A stretch of 64,000 bases of DNA, taken from positions 1 through 64,000 of the forward strand of contig NZ_BMPJ01000008.1 of assembly GCF_014647535.1 (NCBI RefSeq), in the 5' to 3' direction. The notes under the pieces were generated by a model, which did no database searches, was not told where the DNA came from, and saw nothing but the letters and a program-made list of their open reading frames with translations. Below are positions 22,439 to 30,685 of the stretch, one piece after another. Source of the DNA: Thermus composti. Lineage in GTDB: Bacteria; Deinococcota; Deinococci; Deinococcales; Thermaceae. The translations under genes and the position numbers were made by a program. How positions within the stretch are numbered: position 1 is the stretch's first letter; every line of letters begins with the position of its first letter.

Positions 22439-23052
22439 GCACCGAAGACGTAAAGGAGGGCCCGTCCCGAGGCTACTTCCACCCGGATGGGCCCTAAGGC
22501 TTCGTTTTCCAGGGTGAGGGTGGTGGCCCTTAAGGGGGTTAGGGGAAGGTTCCAGCGGGCGCCCTCCACCTCCAGGGTGGCCTCGAGGTGGGGAAGGAGG
22601 CTGAAGGGGGTTTTGGAGGCCAGGGGGAAGGTGTGGGTTCCGGGAAGGAGGGGGTAAGCCCAAGCGAGCCCGTCGCTTAGGACCACCCGGAGCCCTTGCT
22701 CCGCCAGGGCGAAGGCTAAGGCCAGGTGGGCCAGGGTGTGGTCCAGCCGCCCCCCCAGGGCGCCCAAAAGGAGCACCTCTTCCGCACCCATCTCCAGGGC
22801 CTTCCGCAAGAGGGCCTCCCCGTCCGTGAGGTCCTTCTCCCGGGGAAGGACCTCCTTGGGCGCGGGGAGGGCCTCCTGAAGCCAGGGAGGGCTTGAGTCA
22901 AAGTCCCCGAGCCAAAGCTCCGGGACAAGCCCCAAGGCGAGGGCGTGCCGCCCCCCGGAGTCCGCCGCCAGGAGGCGGTAGCCCTTAAGCCTTTCCTTCA
23001 AGGCCTCCGTGGCCAGGAGGGGGCCGCCTAAGAGGAGGGCGAAGCGCTTCAT
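22435..23052 (-). CDS. Thiamine pyrophosphokinase
   Basis: Transfers pyrophosphate from ATP to thiamine, giving thiamine diphosphate. 205 residues in two parts: an ATP-binding N-terminal domain with ADSGGRHAL, LGDFDSS, EKDLTDGEALLRKAL and GALGGRLDHTLA, which are family motifs, and a C-terminal beta-domain (LTPLRATTLTLENEALG). The ATG at 23052 overlaps the stop of the upstream ABC ATPase (ATGA), so the two are co-translated. This suggests that the ABC protein imports thiamine or a precursor. Confidence 0.9.
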   Translation of the reverse strand: MKRFALLLGGPLLATEALKERLKGYRLLAADSGGRHALALGLVPELWLGDFDSSPPWLQEALPAPKEVLPREKDLTDGEALLRKALEMGAEEVLLLGALGGRLDHTLAHLALAFALAEQGLRVVLSDGLAWAYPLLPGTHTFPLASKTPFSLLPHLEATLEVEGARWNLPLTPLRATTLTLENEALGPIRVEVASGRALLYVFGA

Positions 23053-23999
23053 CCTTCCAAAGTTACCGCCTGGGCCAGGTCCAGGTGGAGGCCCACCTCG
23101 GCGCCTTCGGGAGGGCCTTCCTGGACCTCGAGGTAAAGCCTCACCCCCTGCACCCGCACCCATAGCCCCACCCGGCCCCCGAAGAAGAGCCGCTCCTCCA
23201 CCACCCCGCGCCAGGGGCCGCCCAGGGCCATTGCCTTGGGGGGTAGGAGGTGGAGGTGGGGAGGGAGGCCGAGCCGGGCGCTTTCCCCGGGGGAAAGGAG
23301 GTTCTTGTGCCCCAGGAAGCGGGCGGTCCAGGCGTCCTTGGGCCGGGCGTAGACCTCCTCCGGGGTCCCCACCTGGACGAGCCGCCCCTCCCGAAGAAGG
23401 GCCACCCTGTGGGCGAGGAGAAAGGCTTCCCCCTGGTCGTGGGTTACGAGGAGGGTGGTGACCCCTTCCTCCCTGAGGGTGCGGCGCAGGAAGAAGAGGA
23501 GCTCCTCCCGAAGCCTCAGGTCCAAAGCCCCCAAGGGCTCGTCCAGAAGGAGGAGCCTGGGCCTAGGGGCCAAGGCCCGGGCCAGGGCCACCCGCTGCTT
23601 CTCGCCGCCGGAAAGCTCCTGGGGGCGCTTTCTGGCGTGGGGGGTGAGCTCCATGCGCTTTAGGAGTTCCTCCACCCGGGCTTCCCGCGCCACCTTGGGC
23701 CAGCGGGCCTCCACCAGGCCGAAGGCGATGTTCTCCGCCACGGTGAGGTGGGGGAAGAGGGCGTAGTCCTGGAAGAGGAAGCCCACCCCCCGCCTCTCGG
23801 GGGGAAGGGGCGTGAGGTCTTCGCCTCGGAAGCGGATAAAGCCCCGGTCCGGCGCGAGGAGCCCGGCCACCAGCTTAAGCAGGGTGCTCTTGCCGCTTCC
23901 CGAGGGACCAAGGAGGGCCAGCACCTCCCCTTCCGCCACCCCTAGCTCCAGGGCCAGCCGAAAGCCGGGAAAGGCCTTCTCCAGGGAAAGCTCCAGCAC
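23049..23999 (-). CDS. ABC transporter ATP-binding protein (possibly thiamine)
   Basis: 316 residues. Nucleotide-binding domain with LLGPSGSGKSTLLK (Walker A), Q-loop GFLFQDYALFPHLTV, LSGGEKQRVALARAL signature, LLLLDEPLGALD (Walker B) and VTHDQGEAF. It also has a C-terminal TOBE-like beta-domain (about 235-316), as in the CUT/ThiQ/FbpC group of import ATPases. No permease or binding protein is adjacent. Coupling to thiamine pyrophosphokinase makes thiamine the best guess. TTTAAT on the minus strand (24006-24011) lies six bases before the GTG at 23999. Confidence 0.85.
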   Translation of the reverse strand: MLELSLEKAFPGFRLALELGVAEGEVLALLGPSGSGKSTLLKLVAGLLAPDRGFIRFRGEDLTPLPPERRGVGFLFQDYALFPHLTVAENIAFGLVEARWPKVAREARVEELLKRMELTPHARKRPQELSGGEKQRVALARALAPRPRLLLLDEPLGALDLRLREELLFFLRRTLREEGVTTLLVTHDQGEAFLLAHRVALLREGRLVQVGTPEEVYARPKDAWTARFLGHKNLLSPGESARLGLPPHLHLLPPKAMALGGPWRGVVEERLFFGGRVGLWVRVQGVRLYLEVQEGPPEGAEVGLHLDLAQAVTLEG

Positions 24000-24052
24000 C
24001 CCCCCATTAAAGCAAAGGCCCTGGGGAACCCCGGGCCCAAGGATCCTTCCCC

Positions 24053-24499
24053 CTACTTCAGGCCAAGCTTCTTCCGCTCCTCGTAGACCTGCTGGGGGGT
24101 GAGCTTCTTGGCCCGCAGGGCCTTCACTTCCTGCGCGGTGAAGGGCTTAAAGCCCTTGACCTTCTTGTTGTCCCCCCAGGCGGTGGCGATGTGGTTGAGG
24201 ATGGCGGCGATCTCCTCGTCCTTAAGCTGGCCGAAGCCGGGCATAACGCCGTTGTACTTCATCCCCTTCACCTCAATCTGCCCCTGGAGGCCGTAGAGGA
24301 GGACCTGGATCAGGTACTCCCGCCCGCCCTTGGCGTTCAGGATCTCCGCCACATGCCCGGCCAGGGGCGGGAAGGCTCCGGGGAGGCCTTGGCCGTTCGG
24401 TTGATGGCAGGCCGCGCACTGGGCGTAGAGCTTGGCGCCGTCCGCCTGGGCTAGGGCTAGGCCGCCGAGAAGGAGGAGCGCCACAAGGGTCCGCTTCAT
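24053..24499 (-). CDS. cycA: Cytochrome c552
   Basis: Periplasmic mono-haem electron carrier that donates electrons to the ba3 oxidase in Thermus. 148 residues with a 17-residue signal peptide, then haem motif C28-A-A-C31-H32 and the Met-containing segment KGMKYNGVMPGF. The C-terminal extension (KKVKGFKPFTAQEVKALRAK) that wraps the haem edge is the hallmark of Thermus c552. It is placed back-to-back with the cytochrome c maturation cluster that attaches its haem. The promoter is described separately; SD GGAGGG precedes the ATG. Confidence 0.95.
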   Translation of the reverse strand: MKRTLVALLLLGGLALAQADGAKLYAQCAACHQPNGQGLPGAFPPLAGHVAEILNAKGGREYLIQVLLYGLQGQIEVKGMKYNGVMPGFGQLKDEEIAAILNHIATAWGDNKKVKGFKPFTAQEVKALRAKKLTPQQVYEERKKLGLK

Positions 24500-24517
24500 C
24501 TTTACCCTCCGGGGTAT

Positions 24518-24546
24518 AGTGTAGTTTTGCTCCTTGCGCGTTTCAA
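24518..24546 (-). promoter_or_regulatory. Promoter of cytochrome c552
   Basis: On the minus strand TTGAAA (24541-24546), 17-base spacer, TACACT (24518-24523), leaving a short leader with an SD. This is one of the best sigma-A-type promoters in the window, which suits an abundant protein. Confidence 0.75.
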
Positions 24547-24604
24547 GAGGCGGCGGGGTCAGGGGTTTAGGAGCATCTGGCTCACCCTGCCCTAGGATGG
24601 GGGT

Positions 24605-25273
24605 ATGACGCTTTCCCTGACGGCGGCCTTTTTGGCGGGGGTGCTCTCCTTCCTCTCCCCTTGCGTGCTTCCCCTCGTCCCCACCTACCTCTTCTACCTG
24701 GGGGGGGAGCGGGGGCGCCCCCTCTTCAACGCCCTCTTCTTCATCCTGGGCTTTGGGGCGGTCTTCTTCCTCCTAGGGCTTCCCTTCACCCTCCTTGGAG
24801 GGCTTCTCTCTGAGCACCGACAGACCCTGGCCCGCGTGGGCGGGGTGGTCCTCGTCCTCTTCGGCCTCTACATGCTGGGCTTAAGGCCCAGGTGGGGGGT
24901 TTCCCTCCGCTACGAGGGGGAGACCTCCCGCCCCTTGGGGGCCTTCCTTCTTGGGGCCACCCTGGGCCTGGGCTGGACCCCCTGCATCGGCCCCATCCTG
25001 GGGGGGATCCTCACCCTGACGGCGGTGGGGGGCGGGGTCCACCTCCTTTTGGCCTACATCCTGGGCCTGGCGGTGCCCTTTTTGCTGGTGGCCCTCTTCG
25101 CCGACCGCCTCAAAGGGTGGCTCAGGCGGGCGGGCCGGCTTTCCCACTACGTGGAGGTGCTGGCGGGGGTGGTCCTGGTTTTGGTGGGGGTCCTCCTCTT
25201 CACCGGCTCCTTCACCGCCCTCAACACCTTCTTCCTGCGCATCACCCCCGAGTGGCTCCAGAGGTACCTCTAG
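24605..25273 (+). CDS. ccdA: Cytochrome c biogenesis protein CcdA
   Basis: Integral membrane thiol-disulfide reductant carrier. The 222 residues form six membrane helices. The paired cysteines in helices 1 and 4 occur in SPCVLPLVPTYLFYLGG and LGWTPCIGPILGG. It passes electrons from cytosolic thioredoxin to CcmG-type proteins outside the membrane. Starts the rightward maturation cluster. TAGGAT (24593-24598) lies six bases before the ATG, so it is transcribed without a leader. Confidence 0.95.
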   Translation: MTLSLTAAFLAGVLSFLSPCVLPLVPTYLFYLGGERGRPLFNALFFILGFGAVFFLLGLPFTLLGGLLSEHRQTLARVGGVVLVLFGLYMLGLRPRWGVSLRYEGETSRPLGAFLLGATLGLGWTPCIGPILGGILTLTAVGGGVHLLLAYILGLAVPFLLVALFADRLKGWLRRAGRLSHYVEVLAGVVLVLVGVLLFTGSFTALNTFFLRITPEWLQRYL

Positions 25274-25313
25274 GACCTTTGTCCCCGGAGTCTTCGCCTA
25301 GACTGGTGGAGGC

Positions 25314-25883
25314 ATGCTCTTGCGCCTCGAGGCCGTTTCCAAGCGCTTTGGCCAGGACTGGGTTTTTCGCGACCTAAGCCTTTCCCTAAAGCGGGGAGAG
25401 GTGGTGGCCCTCTTGGGCCCGAATGGAAGCGGCAAGACCACCCTCCTCCGCCTCATGGCGGGGCTTCTTAAGCCCACGAGGGGGCGGGTGGTGCGCCAGG
25501 GGCGGGCCCTTTTCCTCCCCAACCCCCCCGCCTTCCACCGCCGCCTCACCGCCCGGGAGCACCTCCTCTTTGACCTGGGCTTCCACGGGGTGGCGGGGGA
25601 CTGGGAGGCGGCCCTGACCCGCTTCGCCCTCCCCCCGGACCTTCCCCTCGCCGCCTTCTCCAGCGGGATGAAGAAGCGCCTTGCCCTTGCCCGCCTCCTC
25701 CTCCTTAGGCCCGACCTCTGGCTTTTGGACGAGCCGGAGACGGCCTTGGACCAGGAGGGGCGGAAGCTCCTTCTGGAGGTCTTGGAGGAGGCCCGGAGGG
25801 ACGCCGGGGTGGTCCTCGCTACCCACGACCGGGCCTTGGCCGAGGCGGTGGCCGACCGGGCGGTGGGGCTGGGGGCGGCGTGA
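25314..25883 (+). CDS. ccmA: Haem exporter ATP-binding protein CcmA
   Basis: 189 residues, with ALLGPNGSGKTTLLRLMAG (Walker A), a short helical domain, FSSGMKKRLALARLLL (signature), LWLLDEPETALD (Walker B) and ATHD switch. CcmA works with CcmB, CcmC and CcmD in the release of holo-CcmE. The ATG follows TGGAGG. The next gene starts with an overlapping GTG, so CcmA and CcmB are translationally coupled. Confidence 0.92.
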   Translation: MLLRLEAVSKRFGQDWVFRDLSLSLKRGEVVALLGPNGSGKTTLLRLMAGLLKPTRGRVVRQGRALFLPNPPAFHRRLTAREHLLFDLGFHGVAGDWEAALTRFALPPDLPLAAFSSGMKKRLALARLLLLRPDLWLLDEPETALDQEGRKLLLEVLEEARRDAGVVLATHDRALAEAVADRAVGLGAA

Positions 25884-26545
25884 GGCGGGTCTGGCTTTTG
25901 GCCCTTAGGGACCTCCGCCTCGAGGTGCGGGACCGCGCGGGGGTCCTCTCCGTGCTGGCCTTCTTCGGGGTGATGCTCTTCGTCATGGCCCTGGCCTTGG
26001 GGCCGGAGGAGGCCCCCTTGCGCCGGGCCGCCCCCGGGGTCTTGTGGGTGGCCTTGGCCTTCATGAGCACCCTCCTCGCCACCCGGGCCTTCGCCCTGGA
26101 GGTGGAGGAAAACACCCTAGACGACCTCCTCCTCACCCCCGGGGGCAAGGAGTGGGTCTACCTGGGCAAGCTCCTTTTCCAGCTTCTCCTCCTCCTTCCC
26201 CTTTCCGCCTTGGCCCTCCTCCTTTCGGCGGGGCTCTTTTACCTGCCCCTGGCCCGGGCCCCGGCCCTCCTCCTCACCCTGGCCCTGGGGGTCTTGGGCT
26301 ACGCCAGTGTGGCCACCTTCTACGCTGGCCTATTGGCCCGGCTTAGGGGGCGGGAGGTCCTTCTGCCCCTCCTCCTCTTCTCCCTGGTGGTGCCCGTGGT
26401 CCTGGCTTCGGTGCGGGCCACGGTGGGGCTTGCGGAGGGGCTTCCCCTGGAGGAGGTGGCCCCTTGGTGGCAGCTTCTTTTGGTCTTTGACCTGGTCTAC
26501 ATCACCGCCAGCGCCCTCCTCTTTCCTCTGGTGCTGGAGGGGTAA
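25880..26545 (+). CDS. ccmB: Haem exporter permease CcmB
   Basis: 221 residues, six predicted membrane helices with the family start RRVWLLALRDLRLEVRDRAG and the conserved region PLRRAAPGVLWVALAFMS. Subunit of the CcmABCD complex. The start GTG overlaps the CcmA stop by four bases. A 56-base gap separates it from ccmC; this gap contains AT-rich hexamers (TATGCT near 26576) and may hold a second promoter. Confidence 0.92.
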   Translation: MRRVWLLALRDLRLEVRDRAGVLSVLAFFGVMLFVMALALGPEEAPLRRAAPGVLWVALAFMSTLLATRAFALEVEENTLDDLLLTPGGKEWVYLGKLLFQLLLLLPLSALALLLSAGLFYLPLARAPALLLTLALGVLGYASVATFYAGLLARLRGREVLLPLLLFSLVVPVVLASVRATVGLAEGLPLEEVAPWWQLLLVFDLVYITASALLFPLVLEG

Positions 26546-26601
26546 GGGGGTTTACAGAAGCTTCATCCTACCTGGCTATGCTGGTTTTTGGGGGTTAAAA
26601 G

Positions 26602-27288
26602 ATGCTGAAGACGCAAACGCCGAGCCGCCCCGATGCCCTCACCTGGGTCTTCCTGGGGCTTGGGCTCTTGCTTTTGCCCCTTGGGCTTTACCTGGCCCTC
26701 GCCGCCCCGCCCGACGTGAACCAAGGCTATCTGGTGCGCATCATGTACCTGCACGTGCCCACCGCCTGGGTGGGATACCTGGCCTTTTTCGTCACCTTCC
26801 TCTACTCCCTCCTTTACCTCTTTCGCCAGGACCCCCGCCACGACCGGGTGGCCCTGGCCAGCGCCGAGATCGGCCTCGTCTTCATGGGCCTCGCCCTGGT
26901 GACGGGGATGCTCTGGGCAAGGCCCACCTGGGGGGTCTACTGGACCTGGGAGCCTAGGCTCACCACCACGGCCATCCTCTTCGCCGTCTACCTGGGCTAC
27001 TTCCTCCTGCGGGGGGCCATTGAGGACCCCGAGCTTCGCCGCAAGGCGGCGGCGGCCGTGGGCGTTTTGGGCTTCCTCAACGTGCCCATCAGCTACATGT
27101 CGGTGAAGTGGTGGCGGAGCCTGCACCAGACCCAGTCCATTGACCTCACCACGGGCCGGATCCACATGGACCCCGCCATGCTCCAGGCCCTGCTTTTCAA
27201 CCTCCTGGTCTTCACCCTGCTCTACCTGGGTTTCACGCGCTTTAGGGCCATGGTGGCGGCCCTGGAAGAAGCGAAGGAGGAGGCGTGA
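26602..27288 (+). CDS. ccmC: Haem-handling protein CcmC
   Basis: 228 residues, six membrane helices. The tryptophan-rich haem-handling motif ARPTWGVYWTWEPRLT lies in the second external loop, flanked by conserved histidines (YLHVPTAWVG and VKWWRSLHQTQS). CcmC loads haem onto CcmE. The ATG follows a purine-rich GTTAAAAG. It overlaps the tiny ccmD gene by one base (TGATG). Confidence 0.95.
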   Translation: MLKTQTPSRPDALTWVFLGLGLLLLPLGLYLALAAPPDVNQGYLVRIMYLHVPTAWVGYLAFFVTFLYSLLYLFRQDPRHDRVALASAEIGLVFMGLALVTGMLWARPTWGVYWTWEPRLTTTAILFAVYLGYFLLRGAIEDPELRRKAAAAVGVLGFLNVPISYMSVKWWRSLHQTQSIDLTTGRIHMDPAMLQALLFNLLVFTLLYLGFTRFRAMVAALEEAKEEA

Positions 27289-27383
27289 TGGGAGTCTTCG
27301 TCGCCTGGGTCTATGTGCTCACCTACCTCGCCGTCTTCGGCTATTTGGCCTACCTCTTCTGGCGCTATAGGAGGGCGCGGTGA
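27288..27383 (+). CDS. ccmD: Haem exporter small subunit CcmD
   Basis: 31 residues, one membrane helix followed by a basic tail (WRYRRAR). Its position between ccmC and ccmE, one-helix layout and positive-inside C-terminus fit CcmD, which is needed for release of holo-CcmE. It begins inside the ccmC stop (TGATG) and ends overlapping the ccmE GTG. Sequence conservation in this family is weak, so the call rests mainly on context. Confidence 0.8.
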   Translation: MGVFVAWVYVLTYLAVFGYLAYLFWRYRRAR

Positions 27384-27808
27384 GGGGGAAGTACCTTCTT
27401 GGCATCCTGGTCATCCTGGGCGCCCTGGGGTACATGGTCTTCGGGGGGCTTGGGCGGAACCTGGTCTACTTCCTCACCCCTTCCGAGTACCTCCAGGACC
27501 AGGCCAGGTACCAAAACCGCTCTGTGCGCCTGGGGGGGTTGGTGAAGCCGGGCACCGTTCAGTACGACAAGGACCGGCTGGAGCTCCGCTTCGTCCTCAC
27601 CGACGGGGTGGCGGAGGTCCCCGTCCTTCACAAGGGCACGCCCCCGGGGATGTTCAAGGAGGGGCAAGGGGTGGTGGTGGAGGGGCGCTTCCAGGAGGGG
27701 GTCTTCCAGGGGACCAACCTTCTGGTGAAGCACTCGGAGGCCTACCAGGCCCCCAAGGAAGGCTGGACCCCGGAGGAGGTGCGCAAGCTCATTGAGGAGG
27801 CCCAATGA
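27380..27808 (+). CDS. ccmE: Cytochrome c-type biogenesis haem chaperone CcmE
   Basis: 142 residues. An N-terminal membrane anchor (about 5-25) is followed by a periplasmic OB-fold domain. The haem-binding site is the histidine type H118-x3-Y122 in LVKHSEAY. CcmE carries haem covalently from CcmC to the CcmF/H ligase. GTG start overlaps ccmD; the stop overlaps the ccmF ATG. Confidence 0.95.
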   Translation: MRGKYLLGILVILGALGYMVFGGLGRNLVYFLTPSEYLQDQARYQNRSVRLGGLVKPGTVQYDKDRLELRFVLTDGVAEVPVLHKGTPPGMFKEGQGVVVEGRFQEGVFQGTNLLVKHSEAYQAPKEGWTPEEVRKLIEEAQ

Positions 27809-29736
27809 CCCCGGCTCTTCTCGGCAACCTAGGCGTGAGCCTCACCTTGGCCTTTAGTCTCCTGGGCCTGGGCCTTTCCCTCCTCGCCTACCTCCAGGGG
27901 GATGGGCGTTTCCTGAAGGGGGCAAAAAGCCTGGTCCTGCCCGCTTTTCTCGCCGCCTCGGCCGCCTTCCTTGCCCTGGAGTGGGCCCTCCTCACCCACG
28001 ACTTCTCCTTGGCCTATGTGGCCAGGAACCACTCCACCAAGGACCCCCTCTGGGTGACCCTGGTGACGCCTTGGGCGGCCCTGGAGGGGAGCATCCTCCT
28101 CTGGGGCCTCCTCCAGACCCTCTACACCCTGCTCGCAAGCCGCAAGCTCTTGGACCCCTGGCGGGCCTCCCTGGTCCTCGCCGTGCTCTTCGGCATCCAA
28201 GTTTTCTTCTTTGGGGTCATGGCCACCATCGCCAGCCCCTTTGAGACCCTGCCCGACCCGCCTCCCGACGGCGTGGGCCCGAACCCCCTTCTCCAGAACC
28301 ACTGGATGATGGCCGTCCACCCCGTCCTCATGTACCTGGGCTTCGTGGGCCTGAGCGTCCCTTACGCCTATGCCGTGGCGGCCATGGTCACCCGGCGCTA
28401 CCAGACCTGGGTGGAGGAGACGCGCTGGTGGACCCTCATCGCCTGGGGTTTCCTCACCGCGGGGAAGGTGGCGGGGATGTGGTGGAGCTACGAGGTTCTG
28501 GGCTGGGGCGGGTACTGGGCCTGGGACCCCGTGGAAAACGCCAGCTTCATCCCCTGGCTCCTCGCCACGGCCTTCCTCCACACCGCCTTCGTCCAGCAGA
28601 CCCGGGGGGCCTTCAAGACCTGGAACTTCGCCTTCGTGACCCTGGCCTTCGCCGCCACCGTCCTCGGCACCTTCCTCACCCGAAGCGGGGTGATCCAGTC
28701 GGTCCACGCCTTCGCCGAAGGCCCCGTGGGCCCCGCCTTTCTGGGCTTCTTCCTCCTCGCCACGGGCCTTGGCCTGGGCCTCCTTTCCCGAGTCTCCCGG
28801 GAGGTGCGGGACACCGCTCTTTTCCACCCCCTCTCCCGGGAGGGGGCGCTTCTCCTCGGGGCCTTTTTCTTCGCCGGATGGGCCCTCGTGGTGGTTCTCG
28901 GCACCTTCTACCCCCTTTTGGTGGAGGCCTTCACCGGGGCCAAGGTGAGCGTGGGGGCCCCCTTCTTCAACCAGGTTTCCGCCCCCCTGGGGGCGGGGAT
29001 CCTCCTCCTCATGGGGGTGGGGCCCCTCCTCCCTTGGCGCAGGGCCCGGGAGGAGGTCTTGCGGAACCTCCTCGTCCTTCTCCTCGCCCTCGCCTTGGGG
29101 ACCCTTTTGGGGCTTTCCCGCGGGTACGCCTTGGGGGCCTCCTTCGCCTTGGGGCTTTTCCTCTACAACGCCGCCGCCATCTATCTCCTTGCGCGGGAGG
29201 GGGTCTTGGCCCGGGTGCGGGCGGGGCTTTCTCCCTGGGGCTTTTTGGCGAACCGGAGGCGGGTGGGAAGCCTCGTGGTCCACTTCGCCGTGGCCCTCAT
29301 GGGGCTTGGCATCGCCTTCAGCCAGACCTACCGCTTGGAGAGCGAGAAGACCCTCTACCGGGGAGAGGCTTGGGAGGCGGGGGGCGTGCGCATCACCTTC
29401 CAGGGGGTGCGGGCCCTGGACGAGGGGCGGCGCTTCGCCGTGGAGGCCCTTTTGGAGACCGACCGCTTCGGGGAGGTCCGGCCCAGGCTCCACTTCTACC
29501 CCCAGATGAATAGCCCCCTTCCCGCCCCCAAGGTGGTCTACACCCCGGGGAACGACTACTACTTCCTCCTCATGGACTTTGACCGGGAAAAGGGGGAGTG
29601 GGCCTCCTTGAGGCTCATCGTCACCCCCTTGGTCTTCTGGATGTGGGTGGCGGGGGGGCTTATGGCCCTCGGCACCCTTTACATCCTCTGGCCCGCGGCG
29701 CGGGCCGAGGAGGCCAAGGGGGTGAGCCCGGCGTGA
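27805..29736 (+). CDS. ccmF: Haem lyase CcmF
   Basis: Cytochrome c haem ligase subunit, 643 residues, about 14 membrane helices. The tryptophan-rich WGGYWAWDPVENASF motif and conserved histidines (NHWMMAVHPVLMYLGF, FLHTAFVQ) are present. A long external loop lies before the last helix. Together with CcmH it transfers haem from CcmE to apocytochrome. ATGA overlap with ccmE. Confidence 0.96.
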   Translation: MTPALLGNLGVSLTLAFSLLGLGLSLLAYLQGDGRFLKGAKSLVLPAFLAASAAFLALEWALLTHDFSLAYVARNHSTKDPLWVTLVTPWAALEGSILLWGLLQTLYTLLASRKLLDPWRASLVLAVLFGIQVFFFGVMATIASPFETLPDPPPDGVGPNPLLQNHWMMAVHPVLMYLGFVGLSVPYAYAVAAMVTRRYQTWVEETRWWTLIAWGFLTAGKVAGMWWSYEVLGWGGYWAWDPVENASFIPWLLATAFLHTAFVQQTRGAFKTWNFAFVTLAFAATVLGTFLTRSGVIQSVHAFAEGPVGPAFLGFFLLATGLGLGLLSRVSREVRDTALFHPLSREGALLLGAFFFAGWALVVVLGTFYPLLVEAFTGAKVSVGAPFFNQVSAPLGAGILLLMGVGPLLPWRRAREEVLRNLLVLLLALALGTLLGLSRGYALGASFALGLFLYNAAAIYLLAREGVLARVRAGLSPWGFLANRRRVGSLVVHFAVALMGLGIAFSQTYRLESEKTLYRGEAWEAGGVRITFQGVRALDEGRRFAVEALLETDRFGEVRPRLHFYPQMNSPLPAPKVVYTPGNDYYFLLMDFDREKGEWASLRLIVTPLVFWMWVAGGLMALGTLYILWPAARAEEAKGVSPA

Positions 29737-30269
29737 GGGGGGGACTCTGGCTCCTCCTGATCCTGGCCCTTGGGGGCCTTTTCTGGTGGGGGATGCAGCG
29801 GGACCCTAGGGAGCTCCCCTCTGTCCTCGCCCAAGAGCGGAGGCCCGCCCCCGATTTCGCCCTCCCCCTCCTTCCCCCCTACCGGGCGGCGTGGGGGGAG
29901 ACCTTCCGCCTCGCCGATCACCTGGGGAAAAAGCCCGTTGTGATCAACTTCTGGGCCAGCTGGTGCTACCCCGCCTGCTACGAGGAGGCGCCGGTCCTCG
30001 AGGCCTTTTGGCGCCGCCACCGGGACCAGGTCCTTTTCGTGGGGGTGAACTTCCAGGACAAGGAGCTCGAGGCCCTGAGGTTCATCGCCCAGTTCGGCCT
30101 CACCTTCCCCCAGGTTTACGACCCCCGGGGCCGGGTGGGGGTGGACTACGGGGTGCGCGGGGTGCCCGAGACCTTCTTCATTGACCGGGAGGGCCGGGTT
30201 TTGGCCCGGCACGCCGGGGCCGTGGACGAAGCAACCCTGGCCCGCTACCTAGAGGAGGCCTTGCGATGA
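29733..30269 (+). CDS. ccmG: Thioredoxin-like protein CcmG/DsbE with a CxxxC centre
   Basis: 178 residues with an N-terminal membrane anchor (5-20) and a thioredoxin fold (PDFALPLL, VVINFWASWC, GVPETFFIDREG with the cis-Pro). CcmG keeps apocytochrome cysteines reduced. The active site reads C78-Y-P-A-C82: three residues lie between the cysteines instead of the normal two. The DNA (tgc at 29964 and 29976) is clear. The start GTG overlaps the ccmF stop. Confidence 0.92.
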   Translation: MRGGLWLLLILALGGLFWWGMQRDPRELPSVLAQERRPAPDFALPLLPPYRAAWGETFRLADHLGKKPVVINFWASWCYPACYEEAPVLEAFWRRHRDQVLFVGVNFQDKELEALRFIAQFGLTFPQVYDPRGRVGVDYGVRGVPETFFIDREGRVLARHAGAVDEATLARYLEEALR

Positions 30270-30685
30270 GGTGGGTTCTTCTGCTCATGGCCTTGCTTCT
30301 TCCCGCCCTGGCCCAGGAAGGGCCACCCCCTGACCTTCCCCCGGAGGTCTTCCGCATCGCCCGGGAGCTCCGCTGCCCCGTCTGCCAGGGGGAGTCGGCG
30401 GCGGAGAGCAACTCCGGGGTGGCGGCGGAGATGCGCCGGATCATCGCCGAGATGCTTCGGGAAGGAAAAACGGAAGAGGAGATCAAGGCCTTCTTCGTGG
30501 AGCGGTACGGGGAGTGGATCCTCTACGCCCCCCCGAGGCGGGGAGTGACCCTTTGGGTTTGGGTGCTCCCCCTTCTTGGGCTTCTTCTCCTCGGCCTTGG
30601 CCTTTTCGCCTACTTCCGGCCTCGGCCCCTTCCCAAGGAGCTCCTGGAGGAGGCGGAGCGCCGCCTTAAGGAGCCGCCAAGATGA
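30266..30685 (+). CDS. ccmH: Cytochrome c maturation protein CcmH
   Basis: 139 residues: signal/anchor, then the helical thiol domain with the family motif LRCPVCQGESAAESN, then a C-terminal membrane helix (about 95-115). It is the short form without a fused TPR domain. CcmH and CcmG handle the apocytochrome CxxCH thiols before ligation. It overlaps both neighbours by four bases. Confidence 0.95.
   Translation: MRWVLLLMALLLPALAQEGPPPDLPPEVFRIARELRCPVCQGESAAESNSGVAAEMRRIIAEMLREGKTEEEIKAFFVERYGEWILYAPPRRGVTLWVWVLPLLGLLLLGLGLFAYFRPRPLPKELLEEAERRLKEPPR

Noticed and set aside
27829-29493. 554-codon open frame on the minus strand opposite ccmF
   Set aside because: Gly/Pro/Glu/His-rich composition typical of GC-rich antisense frames; ccmF has all family motifs on the plus strand.
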